Positions 43,965-54,062 of a stretch of 64,000 nucleotides of DNA are shown piece by piece; position 1 is the first letter of the stretch; each line of letters starts with the position of its first letter. Below the pieces are notes generated by a model. The model was not told the origin of the DNA and ran no database searches. It saw only the letters and a list, made by a program, of their open reading frames with translations. The position numbers and the translations under genes are program-made. This DNA comes from Cyclobacteriaceae bacterium (GTDB taxonomy: Bacteria > Bacteroidota > Bacteroidia > Cytophagales > Cyclobacteriaceae), in contig JANQKF010000024.1 in the NCBI GenBank assembly GCA_028281285.1, forward strand, positions 1 through 64,000, given 5' to 3'.

Positions 43965-44975
43965 TTACACCTCTATTAACTCCTCAATCATTCTAGGACT
44001 ATGTTTGGCCGCAGCTTCTGCGATCAACCTTATGTGCTCCGGAGTGGTGCCACAACATCCTCCAACAATATTTAGAAAATTGTCTTGCATAAAGCCATCA
44101 ATGAGGCTGGCCATTTCCTCCGGAGTCTGGTCATACTCGCCAAATTCGTTGGGAAGTCCGGCATTCGGGTGGGCACTGACATGAAATGGAGCTTTTTTAG
44201 CCAACGTCTGAATGTATGGCCTGAGCTGTTCTGCACCAAGAGCACAGTTCAACCCAATACTTAGTAAAGAAATATGGGACAATGAAACCAGGAATGCTTC
44301 GGTAGTTTGTCCTGATAGTGTCCTTCCACTCGCATCTGTAATAGTGCCCGAAACCATTACTGGCCATTTTTTACCGCGATCTTCAAAGATTTCTTCAATT
44401 GCAAAAACAGCTGCCTTGGCATTTAAAGTATCGAATACTGTTTCGACCAACAAAATATCCGCACCACCATCGAGCAGTGCTTCGGCTTGCTCCTTGTAAG
44501 CAATTCTTAATTCATCAAAACTGACCCCTCTGAAACCAGGGTCATTCACATCTGGAGATAAAGAAGCCGTTCTGTTTGTTGGTCCCATTGAACCCGCCAC
44601 GAACCTGGGTTTATCTGGGCTGTGTTTAGTAAATTCATCGGCAACTTCTCTGGCTATTTTGGCTGACTCAAAATTGATGTCATAGACAGCCTCCTCCAGA
44701 TGGTAATCGGCTTGGGCAATGGTGGTTCCACTGAATGTATTAGTACCTGCTACATCGGCTCCTGCCTCAAAATACAGTTCATGAATTTCCCTAATGATAT
44801 CAGGCCGTGTAATGGAAAGCAGATCGTTATTTCCCTTTAAGGGATACTGATGCTCTTTAAACCGTTCACCTCTAAAATCTTCTTCATCTAGCCGATGTCT
44901 TTGAATCATAGTGCCCATAGCACCATCGAGCACAAGAATCCGCTCTTTTAGTATTTCCTGAATATCGTATGCCAT
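43965..44975 (-). CDS. metH: Methionine synthase, homocysteine-binding component
   Basis: A 336-residue barrel that binds zinc and homocysteine. The start [15 protein letters not shown] is the standard MetH N-terminus. Zinc ligands are the cysteine in [13 protein letters not shown] and the CC pair in [13 protein letters not shown]. The ATG at 44975 is preferred over a TTG nine bases earlier. It ends with TAA directly touching the ATG of the next gene. It is the first gene of the SAM-riboswitch operon metH(N)-metH(C)-metF. Confidence 0.93.
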   Translation of the reverse strand: MAYDIQEILKERILVLDGAMGTMIQRHRLDEEDFRGERFKEHQYPLKGNNDLLSITRPDIIREIHELYFEAGADVAGTNTFSGTTIAQADYHLEEAVYDINFESAKIAREVADEFTKHSPDKPRFVAGSMGPTNRTASLSPDVNDPGFRGVSFDELRIAYKEQAEALLDGGADILLVETVFDTLNAKAAVFAIEEIFEDRGKKWPVMVSGTITDASGRTLSGQTTEAFLVSLSHISLLSIGLNCALGAEQLRPYIQTLAKKAPFHVSAHPNAGLPNEFGEYDQTPEEMASLIDGFMQDNFLNIVGGCCGTTPEHIRLIAEAAAKHSPRMIEELIEV

Positions 44976-44992
44976 AATCTTCAAACTTTTGG

Positions 44993-45015
44993 CTTATCAG
45001 AAATACTGAGGGAGT
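44993..45015 (-). promoter_or_regulatory. Mirror of the riboswitch 5' strand (expression-platform candidate)
   Basis: The plus strand here (CTTATCAG, AAATACTGAGGGAGT) nearly repeats the minus-strand start of the riboswitch (45126-45104). In the RNA it can therefore pair with that aptamer strand, including the conserved GAGGGA. It lies 18 bp upstream of the metH ATG. Such pairing would exclude the folded aptamer. Confidence 0.5.
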
Positions 45016-45020
45016 CTTTT

Positions 45021-45126
45021 TCATCTCATCTTTTCCTCGCTTGGATCGAGGCTAGGAATTAGCACCTGGTATTATCCAGGTTGCTAAGACATCACAGGGC
45101 CTAGTCCCTCAGTCTTTCTTGATAAG
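45021..45126 (-). promoter_or_regulatory. SAM-I (S-box) riboswitch upstream of metH
   Basis: On the minus strand the leader reads CTTATCAAGAAAGACTGAG then GGACTAGGCCCTGTGATG, TTAGCAACC, GGTGCTAATTCC and GATGAGATG, matching the order of conserved blocks in the SAM-I class (CTTATCAAGA, GAGGGACTGGCCC, GATGA, GCAACC, GGTGCTAATTCC). It lies 45 bp upstream of the first metH gene. When SAM is plentiful it should reduce expression of metH and metF. Confidence 0.9.
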
Positions 45127-45198
45127 TGCTGCAATTAAAGACATAAAATGGAAATCTGAACAAAAAAGTTCGGATAATTTGTAAGATGCACTTTTTCC

Positions 45199-45957
45199 CT
45201 AATCCGCGGTGATCTCTCCTAACACAGTCAATGTGCCGTTTTCAGACAATTCGATATTGAATATCCCACTGTCTGTTGTCACAATCATTACGTCTCCTGT
45301 ATTGATGATGTCAAATGGCACAGCTCCTGACTCAAAGGTAAAGCGCTCCAACCACTGTAAATTAGCGGGATCAGAATTGTTTATCACACTAATTCCTCCA
45401 TTCTCACAAACCAGTAAATAGTCTTGGGTGACTGTCAGACCATAAGGTGTGTTTACACCATAAGAAGCGATCGTTCTGGGGTTGTTCAGGTCTGAAATAT
45501 CAATTACATCCAGCAATTCCTGACCTGCCCAGCGACAACCGGTGGTTCGAAGCGTTGAATACGCGATATTTCCACGAGCAACCACCGGATCACAACTTGT
45601 AAAATGTTGATATTCGGAAATTAAACGGGGTGAATCAGGATCATTAATATCCACAAAGTAAACGGCATCATTGCTTCCAATAAGCAATCTGCTTTCGTAA
45701 AGGAATAAAGTCTCCAAAAAACTATCCAATGTAAGCGTACCACGATGCTCAATGCCGTCTCCATCCGTAAGATTAAATGACTTAAGGTCACTCCCTGTAA
45801 CTACATACAAATTGTCTCCTGTAACCAAGAAGGATGCTAATGAACCTCCGGTTCCTGTCCCACCAGTAATTGATGCCTCTGCATTTGCATCTCCATTTTC
45901 ACAACCAAATGCTATCATGGCTATGATCAAAAAGCTGTATAATGTTCCTCTTTTCAT
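45199..45957 (-). CDS. LVIVD-repeat lipoprotein
   Basis: A 252-residue protein with a lipoprotein signal (LIIAMIAFGC) and LVIVD-type beta-propeller repeats: VYFVDINDPDSPRLIS, LDVIDISDLNNPRTIASYG, ISVINNSDPANLQWLE. The family is secreted and its function is unknown. The start at 45957 overlaps the stop of the preceding related gene (TGATG), so the two are co-expressed. The two together probably came from duplication. Confidence 0.85.
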   Translation of the reverse strand: MKRGTLYSFLIIAMIAFGCENGDANAEASITGGTGTGGSLASFLVTGDNLYVVTGSDLKSFNLTDGDGIEHRGTLTLDSFLETLFLYESRLLIGSNDAVYFVDINDPDSPRLISEYQHFTSCDPVVARGNIAYSTLRTTGCRWAGQELLDVIDISDLNNPRTIASYGVNTPYGLTVTQDYLLVCENGGISVINNSDPANLQWLERFTFESGAVPFDIINTGDVMIVTTDSGIFNIELSENGTLTVLGEITAD

Positions 45958-46505
45958 CACTTGTAGCATTTAGGGTTTTCAATAGTTGTTTTCTCCCAAC
46001 CTATCACATACCCTTTGGAAGAGTCTATACATTCGAAGTAAAATCCGAATTCCGGAGGTGTGAGGTTCAAACTTGGAGATTCCAATATTCCGTCCTCTCT
46101 GGAAACCAATGTAGGGTTATTGACATCACTTATGCTGATTGCCAGAAGATCATTGAATTGATTGACATACATGACGCCATTACGAATGGCCATATCGGTA
46201 CTACCGTGCACTCTAAGAAAAGCTATGTTCTGTGGAGCAGTCGGATCAGAATTGTCAATGATATGTATCCCTTCAAGTTGTTCATTGAGGAATAGATAGT
46301 CATTCTTTACATATATCTTCCCAGGACTAATAAAGGTTCTTGGAGGCTCGAGAACAACATTTCTATCAATGGAAGAAGAGTAGATCGGTTTGTAGCCCAG
46401 AACTTCTCCTTCGGGGAATTCTCTGCTGTAATCATCCGACCAACAAGACGATAGGACTGAACAGAAAAGCAGGAGTACCAACCCCTTAATCAGGTTACTT
46501 TTCAT
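45957..46505 (-). CDS. Short LVIVD-repeat lipoprotein
   Basis: A 182-residue lipoprotein (signal LVLLLFCSVLSSC) with two or so LVIVD-type repeats (IHIIDNSDPTAPQNIAFL, LAISISDVNNPTLVSRE). The C-terminal part contains two cysteines (FECIDSS, NPKCYK) that could form a disulfide. It is upstream of and overlapping the longer LVIVD gene. The ATG at 46505 is preferred over a TTG 30 bases earlier. A small palindrome GCAACAATGTTGC (46552-46564) lies in the divergent region shared with the ppx-like gene. Confidence 0.8.
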   Translation of the reverse strand: MKSNLIKGLVLLLFCSVLSSCWSDDYSREFPEGEVLGYKPIYSSSIDRNVVLEPPRTFISPGKIYVKNDYLFLNEQLEGIHIIDNSDPTAPQNIAFLRVHGSTDMAIRNGVMYVNQFNDLLAISISDVNNPTLVSREDGILESPSLNLTPPEFGFYFECIDSSKGYVIGWEKTTIENPKCYK

Positions 46506-46629
46506 GAGATGGTAGTTTTCAGATTGAATATGCAAATTCTTAAAAAAGTGCGCAACAATGTTGCATTAACAAAATATTAACACTTAGATGACCTACCTAC
46601 CCTACTTTGATCTCCTATCTTTTTAACAG

Positions 46630-47571
46630 GTGATAAGAATTACTAATTTCGAACCTGAAACTTCTAAGCAGAGATTGAAACTAGCAGCGATTGATATCGG
46701 CTCCAACGCCATTCGTTTTCAGATCACCAACGTCATCACCTATAAAGACACACATACCTTTAAAAGGTTGGAATATGTTCGTTTTCCTCTGCGACTAGGT
46801 CAGGATGTTTTCAAGTACAAAGAGATCGGGCCAAAAAACGAGGAGAGTTTTTTCAAACTCATGCATGCTTTCAAGCTATTGATCGACCTGTATGAGGTGG
46901 ATGATTATTATGCATGTGCTACTTCAGCCATGAGGGAATCAAAGAATGGCCATAGCATTGCCGATAGGGTGAATCAATTGCTTGGCTTGAAAATCCACAT
47001 TATTGACGGGAACAAAGAAGCCGAATTGATCAATAAAGTGGTCATGAAATCCCTGGACAAAGATAACTACCTCCATATCGATGTTGGTGGAGGTAGCACC
47101 GAACTAAACATTATATCGAAAGGCAAAAAGAAGAACTCCAAATCCTTTAAAATCGGCTCTGTAAGAACACTTGAAGCCTCCAGGCTTGAATCAACCCTAA
47201 CTGAGATCACCAGGTGGACTCAAAAGCATACCAAGGAATTTGAGAATATCATTGGAGTCGGGACCGGGGGAAACATCAATAAGGTTTTTGATCTCACCGG
47301 CAGAGAAAAAACAGACCGCCTTCTTTCGATCACTGATATTTTGGATGTGGAAGACTATGTATCTTCCTTTTCAATGGAGGACCGTATCCATCAATTGCAA
47401 CTAAATCCTGATAGGGCGGATGTCATCCTTCCCGCCATCAATATCTATCTCCATGTAATGAAATCTGCCGGGTGTAAAAAGATTCTGGTTCCTGATGTGG
47501 GGCTCAAGGACGGCCTGATGCATATGCTTTACGAGCGAAATTTCAAGAAGCTGGATCTTCAGTTCCAATAA
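46630..47571 (+). CDS. Ppx/GppA phosphatase family protein (exopolyphosphatase-like)
   Basis: A 313-residue protein of the actin-like ATPase superfamily. LAAIDIGSNAIRFQI (phosphate 1), HIDVGGGSTELNII (phosphate 2) and VGTGGNINKVFDL are the key loops. The family degrades polyphosphate or converts pppGpp to ppGpp. It lacks the C-terminal HD domain of larger forms. The GTG at 46630 is the only start that gives the complete N-terminal strand. It is convergent with gyrB across a hairpin. Confidence 0.88.
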   Translation: MIRITNFEPETSKQRLKLAAIDIGSNAIRFQITNVITYKDTHTFKRLEYVRFPLRLGQDVFKYKEIGPKNEESFFKLMHAFKLLIDLYEVDDYYACATSAMRESKNGHSIADRVNQLLGLKIHIIDGNKEAELINKVVMKSLDKDNYLHIDVGGGSTELNIISKGKKKNSKSFKIGSVRTLEASRLESTLTEITRWTQKHTKEFENIIGVGTGGNINKVFDLTGREKTDRLLSITDILDVEDYVSSFSMEDRIHQLQLNPDRADVILPAINIYLHVMKSAGCKKILVPDVGLKDGLMHMLYERNFKKLDLQFQ

Positions 47572-47597
47572 AAAGCCCTGATAGGTATCAAGGCTTT
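47572..47597. terminator. Hairpin between convergent ppx-like gene and gyrB
   Basis: AAAGCC-c-TGATA-gg-TATCA-a-GGCTTT is an 11-bp stem with one opposed C/A pair, directly after the ppx-like stop. The weak T-run on both sides makes it a possible bidirectional terminator. Confidence 0.55.
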
Positions 47598-47619
47598 GAC
47601 AAGTCCATTGGGTTAAACT

Positions 47620-49623
<2,004 letters not shown>

Positions 49624-49687
49624 TTATCGTTCAAAATGGGTGGGTTCGGCTGTCCTCAAATCACGGACGAATATAGTGAATTTTTGC

Positions 49688-50053
49688 TTAGAAATTGCCT
49701 ATTGAGAGCATAACTAATGTACAGGCTTCAAGACATTCTATTCCTTCATTTTCGGCCATCAATTTGAACTCCTGATTTTCCGTTCCAGGATTGAAAATAA
49801 TTCGCTTGGGCTTAAGACTAAGCAGGTAGTTATACCATTGTTTCTGCTTGTTCGGATTAATATACAGCGTAATGGTATCGACTTCGGGAATCGCGGGTTC
49901 ATCATAAATATTGAGGATCTTCTCACCGAAAACCTCACCTTCTCTGATTCCTACAGGAATAAAAGGATGAGACGCTGCATTTAGCATGCTTGCCGCTTGT
50001 TGTGCATACTTCCAAGGGTGGGTCGTGCTACCGATAATTACGGTCTTTTTCAT
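49688..50053 (-). CDS. CoA-binding domain protein
   Basis: A 121-residue Rossmann-type protein. KKTVIIGSTTHPWKYAQQAA is the nucleotide-binding start, SHPFIPVGIREGEVFGEKI and IIFNPGTENQEF are further blocks of the CoA_binding_2 family. The ligand and role are unknown. The ATG at 50053 is preferred over a TTG six bases earlier. It is divergent from the thioredoxin-like gene, 100 bp away. Confidence 0.85.
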   Translation of the reverse strand: MKKTVIIGSTTHPWKYAQQAASMLNAASHPFIPVGIREGEVFGEKILNIYDEPAIPEVDTITLYINPNKQKQWYNYLLSLKPKRIIFNPGTENQEFKLMAENEGIECLEACTLVMLSIGNF

Positions 50054-50089
50054 TAACAAGAATTAACAGTGATTTGAAACTCTATCCCT

Positions 50090-50097
50090 TACCTTTG
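50090..50097 (+). promoter_or_regulatory. -7 promoter element for thioredoxin-like gene
   Basis: TACCTTTG matches TAnnTTTG perfectly, 56 bp before the ATG at 50154. The -33 element is not obvious. Confidence 0.45.
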
Positions 50098-50153
50098 CAT
50101 TTACAATGAAAACAAGAATAGCCCGTTAAGAACGTGAAACATACAGAAGGGTC

Positions 50154-51368
50154 ATGAGAGTTCCGAGAAGAAATGTTATAGGTTTGATTTTGGTTTTGAT
50201 TTCGCTGATTGGATACGGCAATGAAATCAAATTTGCCGAAATCACCAATAAAGAAGAATGGCAGGCGGCTTTCGATCGGGCAAAGGCGGAAGACAAGCTG
50301 GTTTTCGTAGACATTTACACGGATTGGTGTACGTATTGTCATAAACTGGATAAGGAGGTTTATACCAATCCGGATGTGGTCAGCTATTTTAACGACAACT
50401 TCATCAATATCAAATTTGATGCGGAGACCGAGTTCGGTTATCCTTTAACTGACAAATATGATGTCACCGGCTTCCCCAGACTTCTTTTTCTGACCTCAGA
50501 ACAAAACATTTTTGAATCAATTGAAGGATTTGTCCCCGCCAACGTATTGTTACAATATGGCTCTGGAGCCACAGATAATTGGAAATCCCTTCCGGATTTA
50601 TTGGATGCTTATAAGAACAAAAGCCTGGACCGTGAAGGGCAGTTGCGACTAATTGGAATTCTGGAGCGTACAAACCCAGAACAGGCGGAATTTGTAGCCG
50701 AAGGATATATCTCAGACCTAAAAGAAGAGGATTACCAGGACATTGAAAACCTGTGGTTGGTTTCCCGATTCCAAAATCAGTTGACGGGAAAGTCTTATCA
50801 ATACATCTCTGCAAATCGAGAAAAGATCATCGAGATGCACGGTTTGACTGAGTTTGGAGATTATATGAAGTCGGTTTATAACGACAATCTGAATTTGGCC
50901 ATCCGATATGGTAAAAAAGATCTACTCGAAAGATTAGTATTAGAAGTTCTTCCCGAATTTCTGGAGTCAAATGAAATTGCTGAAGCAGCATACATTACAA
51001 AAAAACTCTACTATCGAGAGCGTCAGGAATTTGAAAGCTACAGATTTGAAGTTGAAGCCTATAAGAATAATCATCTGAAACGGGAAGATCAACCTGCTTA
51101 TCTATTCGAAAATGCCATGGAGATCATTGAGACTACTGAAGATAAAACCATGTATGAATTCGCGGCTACTCTCTTGAAAGAGTCGCTCGAAATACGAGCA
51201 GAAAGTTTTGAAGCAACAGCGCTGCTGGGGTATGTGAATGGCCTTCTTGGCAACTTCAAGTCTGCAGAAGATTTATTATCAAAGGCGAAAGGATTGAGTT
51301 CCAATTCTGACGAAAAAGGAATGGTGGATAATCTTATTGAAGCGATTGATATAATGAAGGGAAATTAA
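50154..51368 (+). CDS. Periplasmic thioredoxin-fold protein with helical C-terminus
   Basis: A 404-residue protein with a signal peptide (VIGLILVLISLIGYGN). The thioredoxin fold shows FVDIYTDWCTYCHKLDKEV with the CTYC active site, and the proline strand VTGFPRLLFL. After about residue 160 the protein is helical, with a TPR-like end (AESFEATALLGYVNGLLGN). It could reduce or isomerise disulfides in the periplasm. It ends 4 bp inside the convergent FAD oxidoreductase. Confidence 0.85.
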   Translation: MRVPRRNVIGLILVLISLIGYGNEIKFAEITNKEEWQAAFDRAKAEDKLVFVDIYTDWCTYCHKLDKEVYTNPDVVSYFNDNFINIKFDAETEFGYPLTDKYDVTGFPRLLFLTSEQNIFESIEGFVPANVLLQYGSGATDNWKSLPDLLDAYKNKSLDREGQLRLIGILERTNPEQAEFVAEGYISDLKEEDYQDIENLWLVSRFQNQLTGKSYQYISANREKIIEMHGLTEFGDYMKSVYNDNLNLAIRYGKKDLLERLVLEVLPEFLESNEIAEAAYITKKLYYRERQEFESYRFEVEAYKNNHLKREDQPAYLFENAMEIIETTEDKTMYEFAATLLKESLEIRAESFEATALLGYVNGLLGNFKSAEDLLSKAKGLSSNSDEKGMVDNLIEAIDIMKGN

Positions 51369-52942
51369 CTACTGATTTTAAGATAGTTAAACACTAGTTT
51401 TTCAGCACATTTTTGACCATCCATAGCGGCTGATAATATCCCACCTGCATAGCCAGCTCCTTCCCCACAGGGGTACAATCTTTTAATCGTTAAGTGTTCG
51501 CATGAATCCTTGTCTCTTGGAATTCTGACAGGTGATGAAGTTCTGCTTTCCACCCCGACTATTTGAGCCTCATTAGTCAAGTATCCTCTCATCCTTTTAC
51601 CAAAACCTCTGAAACCATCTTTTAACCTAGAGGTCATGTTCTCGCCCAATAACTCGGACATGTCGATAGAACTAAGGCCGGGCTGATACGAAGTATCATT
51701 CAGCGTGCTTGATACTTTGTCATTCAGAAAATCTATTAATGGCTGAGCTGGTGCTGCCTGGGTACCGCCTGCCATCAAACAGGCACGCTGTTCGAGTTCC
51801 TTCTGGAACTCGAGCCCGGCCAACGGACCGAATCGCTCATATCCTCTCAAATCCTCCAATTCAATGGCTGTAACTATCCCCGAATTTGCATACCTGGAAT
51901 CCCGTCTCGAAGGACTCATTCCATTCACAACTACTTCTCCCGGATTAGTTGCCGCAGGAACAATAAAGCCTCCAGGGCACATACAAAACGAAAATACCCC
52001 TCTTTGAATTCGCTGATAAAAGGTTTGCTGAACAAGCGAATAGGACGATGCAGGCAGATAAGGCCCTCGGTCATCACAGCTGTACTGGATTTTATCAATG
52101 AGCTGCTGTGGATGTTCTACCCGCACTCCCATTGCAAATGGCTTGGCCTCGACAAGAATATCCTTTTCATGGAGTAGATGAAAAATATCGCGTGCCGAAT
52201 GGCCAGTAGCCAGAATAACACCTTCTGCCAACAATTTCTCTCCTTCACCAAGTACAACACCCCTCATCACATCTCCCTCAAGGATGAAATCGATCACTTT
52301 TGTATCAAACAAAATCTCTCCTCCAGCTCCTAAAACACTCTCTCTGATCTCCTGAACTACCTTAGGAAGCTTATTAGTTCCTATATGTGGATGTGCATCA
52401 ATGAGGATTTCTTCAGTGGCACCATGCGCCACTAAAATCTCAAGACTCTTCTGGATATCGCCCCTCTTCTTCGATCGGGTATAGAGCTTTCCATCCGAAT
52501 AGGTGCCCGCACCACCCTCTCCGAAACAATAATTGGACTCTGGGTTTACCTTATGTTCTTTGTTGATTGCCGCGAGATCTCGTCTTCGCTTCTGAACATC
52601 ACTTCCCCGTTCAATTACAATAGGTTTATAACCCAATTCAATAAGTCTCAAGGCTGCAAACATCCCAGCAGGACCAAATCCTACGATAATCACAGGATCA
52701 GCACCAGAGACATTTGGATAATCTCGCTGATAGGAAATTAATGGTGGTAACCCCTCATTAAGATAAACTTCAGCTTCAATATTGATCTTCACTCGCTTCG
52801 AGCGAGCATCAATTGACCTCCGAATTGCCCTTACCTTAGAATCAGGGTCAGATATGCCTGCCCTTTTGCAGATAACTTCTTCAAAAAGCTCAGGGTCATA
52901 GGCTTCCTCGGGCCTTAGCACCGTACGAATTGTTTTTTTCAT
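51365..52942 (-). CDS. FAD-dependent oxidoreductase (COG2509 family)
   Basis: A 525-residue flavoprotein. VIIVGFGPAGMFAALRLIELG is the FAD-binding motif (here in part), YCFGEGGAGTYSDGKLYTR and GATEEILIDAHPHIGTNKLP are signatures of the family, and CPGGFIVPAATN and YPCGEGAGYAGGI complete it. The N-terminal 70 residues form a separate small domain. The substrate is not known. Overlaps the thioredoxin-like gene stop by four bases. Confidence 0.88.
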   Translation of the reverse strand: MKKTIRTVLRPEEAYDPELFEEVICKRAGISDPDSKVRAIRRSIDARSKRVKINIEAEVYLNEGLPPLISYQRDYPNVSGADPVIIVGFGPAGMFAALRLIELGYKPIVIERGSDVQKRRRDLAAINKEHKVNPESNYCFGEGGAGTYSDGKLYTRSKKRGDIQKSLEILVAHGATEEILIDAHPHIGTNKLPKVVQEIRESVLGAGGEILFDTKVIDFILEGDVMRGVVLGEGEKLLAEGVILATGHSARDIFHLLHEKDILVEAKPFAMGVRVEHPQQLIDKIQYSCDDRGPYLPASSYSLVQQTFYQRIQRGVFSFCMCPGGFIVPAATNPGEVVVNGMSPSRRDSRYANSGIVTAIELEDLRGYERFGPLAGLEFQKELEQRACLMAGGTQAAPAQPLIDFLNDKVSSTLNDTSYQPGLSSIDMSELLGENMTSRLKDGFRGFGKRMRGYLTNEAQIVGVESRTSSPVRIPRDKDSCEHLTIKRLYPCGEGAGYAGGILSAAMDGQKCAEKLVFNYLKISS

Positions 52943-52965
52943 GTCGTAGCCTTTCTATGGCTAAA

Positions 52966-53032
52966 TCAAGTTGCAAGGATCAAGTTACAGGCTATAGTCA
53001 ATGACTTGCAACTTGGGTCTTGAAGCTTGCAG
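52966..53032. repeat. Palindromic repeat, CAAGTTGCAAG family (second copy)
   Basis: CAAGTTGCAAG (52967-52977) and CTTGCAACTTG (53005-53015) are perfect 11-bp inverted repeats. Further fragments (ATCAAGTTACAG, TCTTGAAGCTTGCAGCT) surround them. The core is the same as at 17873-17986. It reaches the kynA stop codon. Confidence 0.6.
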
Positions 53033-53998
53033 CTAAAGTCCGAATACATTCGTCTTCACCCAGCTTTTGCCCCAATCTTGCTTCTCCTGCTCTGTCCACA
53101 AATCGGGAAAGAAGATGATCTTTTGAAATCTTGGTGGCAAGTATTTTTGCCAATTGGTTCCTCCAGTCGCCTTGATGTCCTCAGGGTCTTTCTGCAGGTA
53201 CCTCACAGCCGATTTATAATGCGAAAGTGGCCATTCTACATTGGTGAGAATATCCATTTGTCGAAGCACCGCCCTTAGGTCTTCTGCTTTTGGATCATCC
53301 TGATAGAACTTGTTATAGAGCTGTGCAAAATTGGTTTCTCTGGTTTTCTCACCTAAACGGATGAAATCATCTGAGTACTTTTCCTCAAAATGCCTCAATG
53401 TGAGTGTCTTGTTACCCGTAGCCAATTCAGTTGCCCCTACCATCCAGTAGATATTCTCATACATTGCCTCAACAGACCCACCTTGATCAAATTCTGCCCG
53501 TTTGTCCAACTTCACCAGGTTGATCATATCCGTAGCTCCAATTTCAATCAATCGGTATTGTGCCGATTGGAAGCCCGAGGACGGTAACAACGACATCCTA
53601 AACTTTAAAAACTGCTCTTTCTCCATGCCATCGATCATGATATTGAAGGAATGGCAGAGATTCTCAAAATAGTTATTGATTCGCTTTACACGTGCAATAA
53701 AGAAATCCGCATCCGGATGCTCGTGGTCATGAATTTGCTCCATTTCCCATCGTGCCATTTTAAAGTATAGCTCAGTGATCTGATGATACATTATGAAGAT
53801 CATCTCATCCGGGAAATTTGTCTTTGGCTGTTGAAGTCCTAATAGAGAGTCAAGGTTGATGTAATCCCAATACTTCAGATAGTCAGCATAAAGAAGTCCA
53901 TCCAGATAGGAGGTCATATCTTGTCCCATTGCTTGATACTTCTCCTGAAGCTGCTGAATTCTATCTAATATATTTTGGTCGATTTCGGACTTGTTCAT
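53033..53998 (-). CDS. kynA: Tryptophan 2,3-dioxygenase
   Basis: A 321-residue heme enzyme that opens the indole ring of tryptophan to N-formylkynurenine. LDGLLYADYLKYWDYINLD, MIFIMYHQITELYFKM, SSGFQSAQYRLIEIG and GATELATGNKTLTLRHFEEKY are typical of the family. The ATG at 53998 is chosen because the longer frame reaches into the divergent gcdH start. It shares a 64-bp promoter region with gcdH, which acts later in tryptophan/lysine breakdown. Confidence 0.94.
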   Translation of the reverse strand: MNKSEIDQNILDRIQQLQEKYQAMGQDMTSYLDGLLYADYLKYWDYINLDSLLGLQQPKTNFPDEMIFIMYHQITELYFKMARWEMEQIHDHEHPDADFFIARVKRINNYFENLCHSFNIMIDGMEKEQFLKFRMSLLPSSGFQSAQYRLIEIGATDMINLVKLDKRAEFDQGGSVEAMYENIYWMVGATELATGNKTLTLRHFEEKYSDDFIRLGEKTRETNFAQLYNKFYQDDPKAEDLRAVLRQMDILTNVEWPLSHYKSAVRYLQKDPEDIKATGGTNWQKYLPPRFQKIIFFPDLWTEQEKQDWGKSWVKTNVFGL

Positions 53999-54014
53999 AC
54001 GTTTGCGTAGGCTA

Positions 54015-54042
54015 AAAAGTGGTCGTAAAATTGACCACTTTT
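54015..54042. promoter_or_regulatory. Palindrome between divergent kynA and gcdH
   Basis: AAAAGTGGTC (54015-54024) and GACCACTTTT (54033-54042) form a perfect 10-bp inverted repeat with an 8-bp spacer, in the centre of the 64-bp gap between the two start codons. A shared repressor site is likely. Confidence 0.6.
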
Positions 54043-54062
54043 GATTCAGAAACCAAATACTT

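Noticed and set aside
41280-44975. Frameshifted metH pseudogene
   Set aside because: Both parts have complete domains, exact TAA-ATG junction at a domain border, and a riboswitch and metF in the same operon.
46552-46564. Operator GCAACAATGTTGC between ppx-like and LVIVD genes
   Set aside because: The arms are only five bases and no second copy or promoter match supports it; mentioned only in the neighbouring gene entry.
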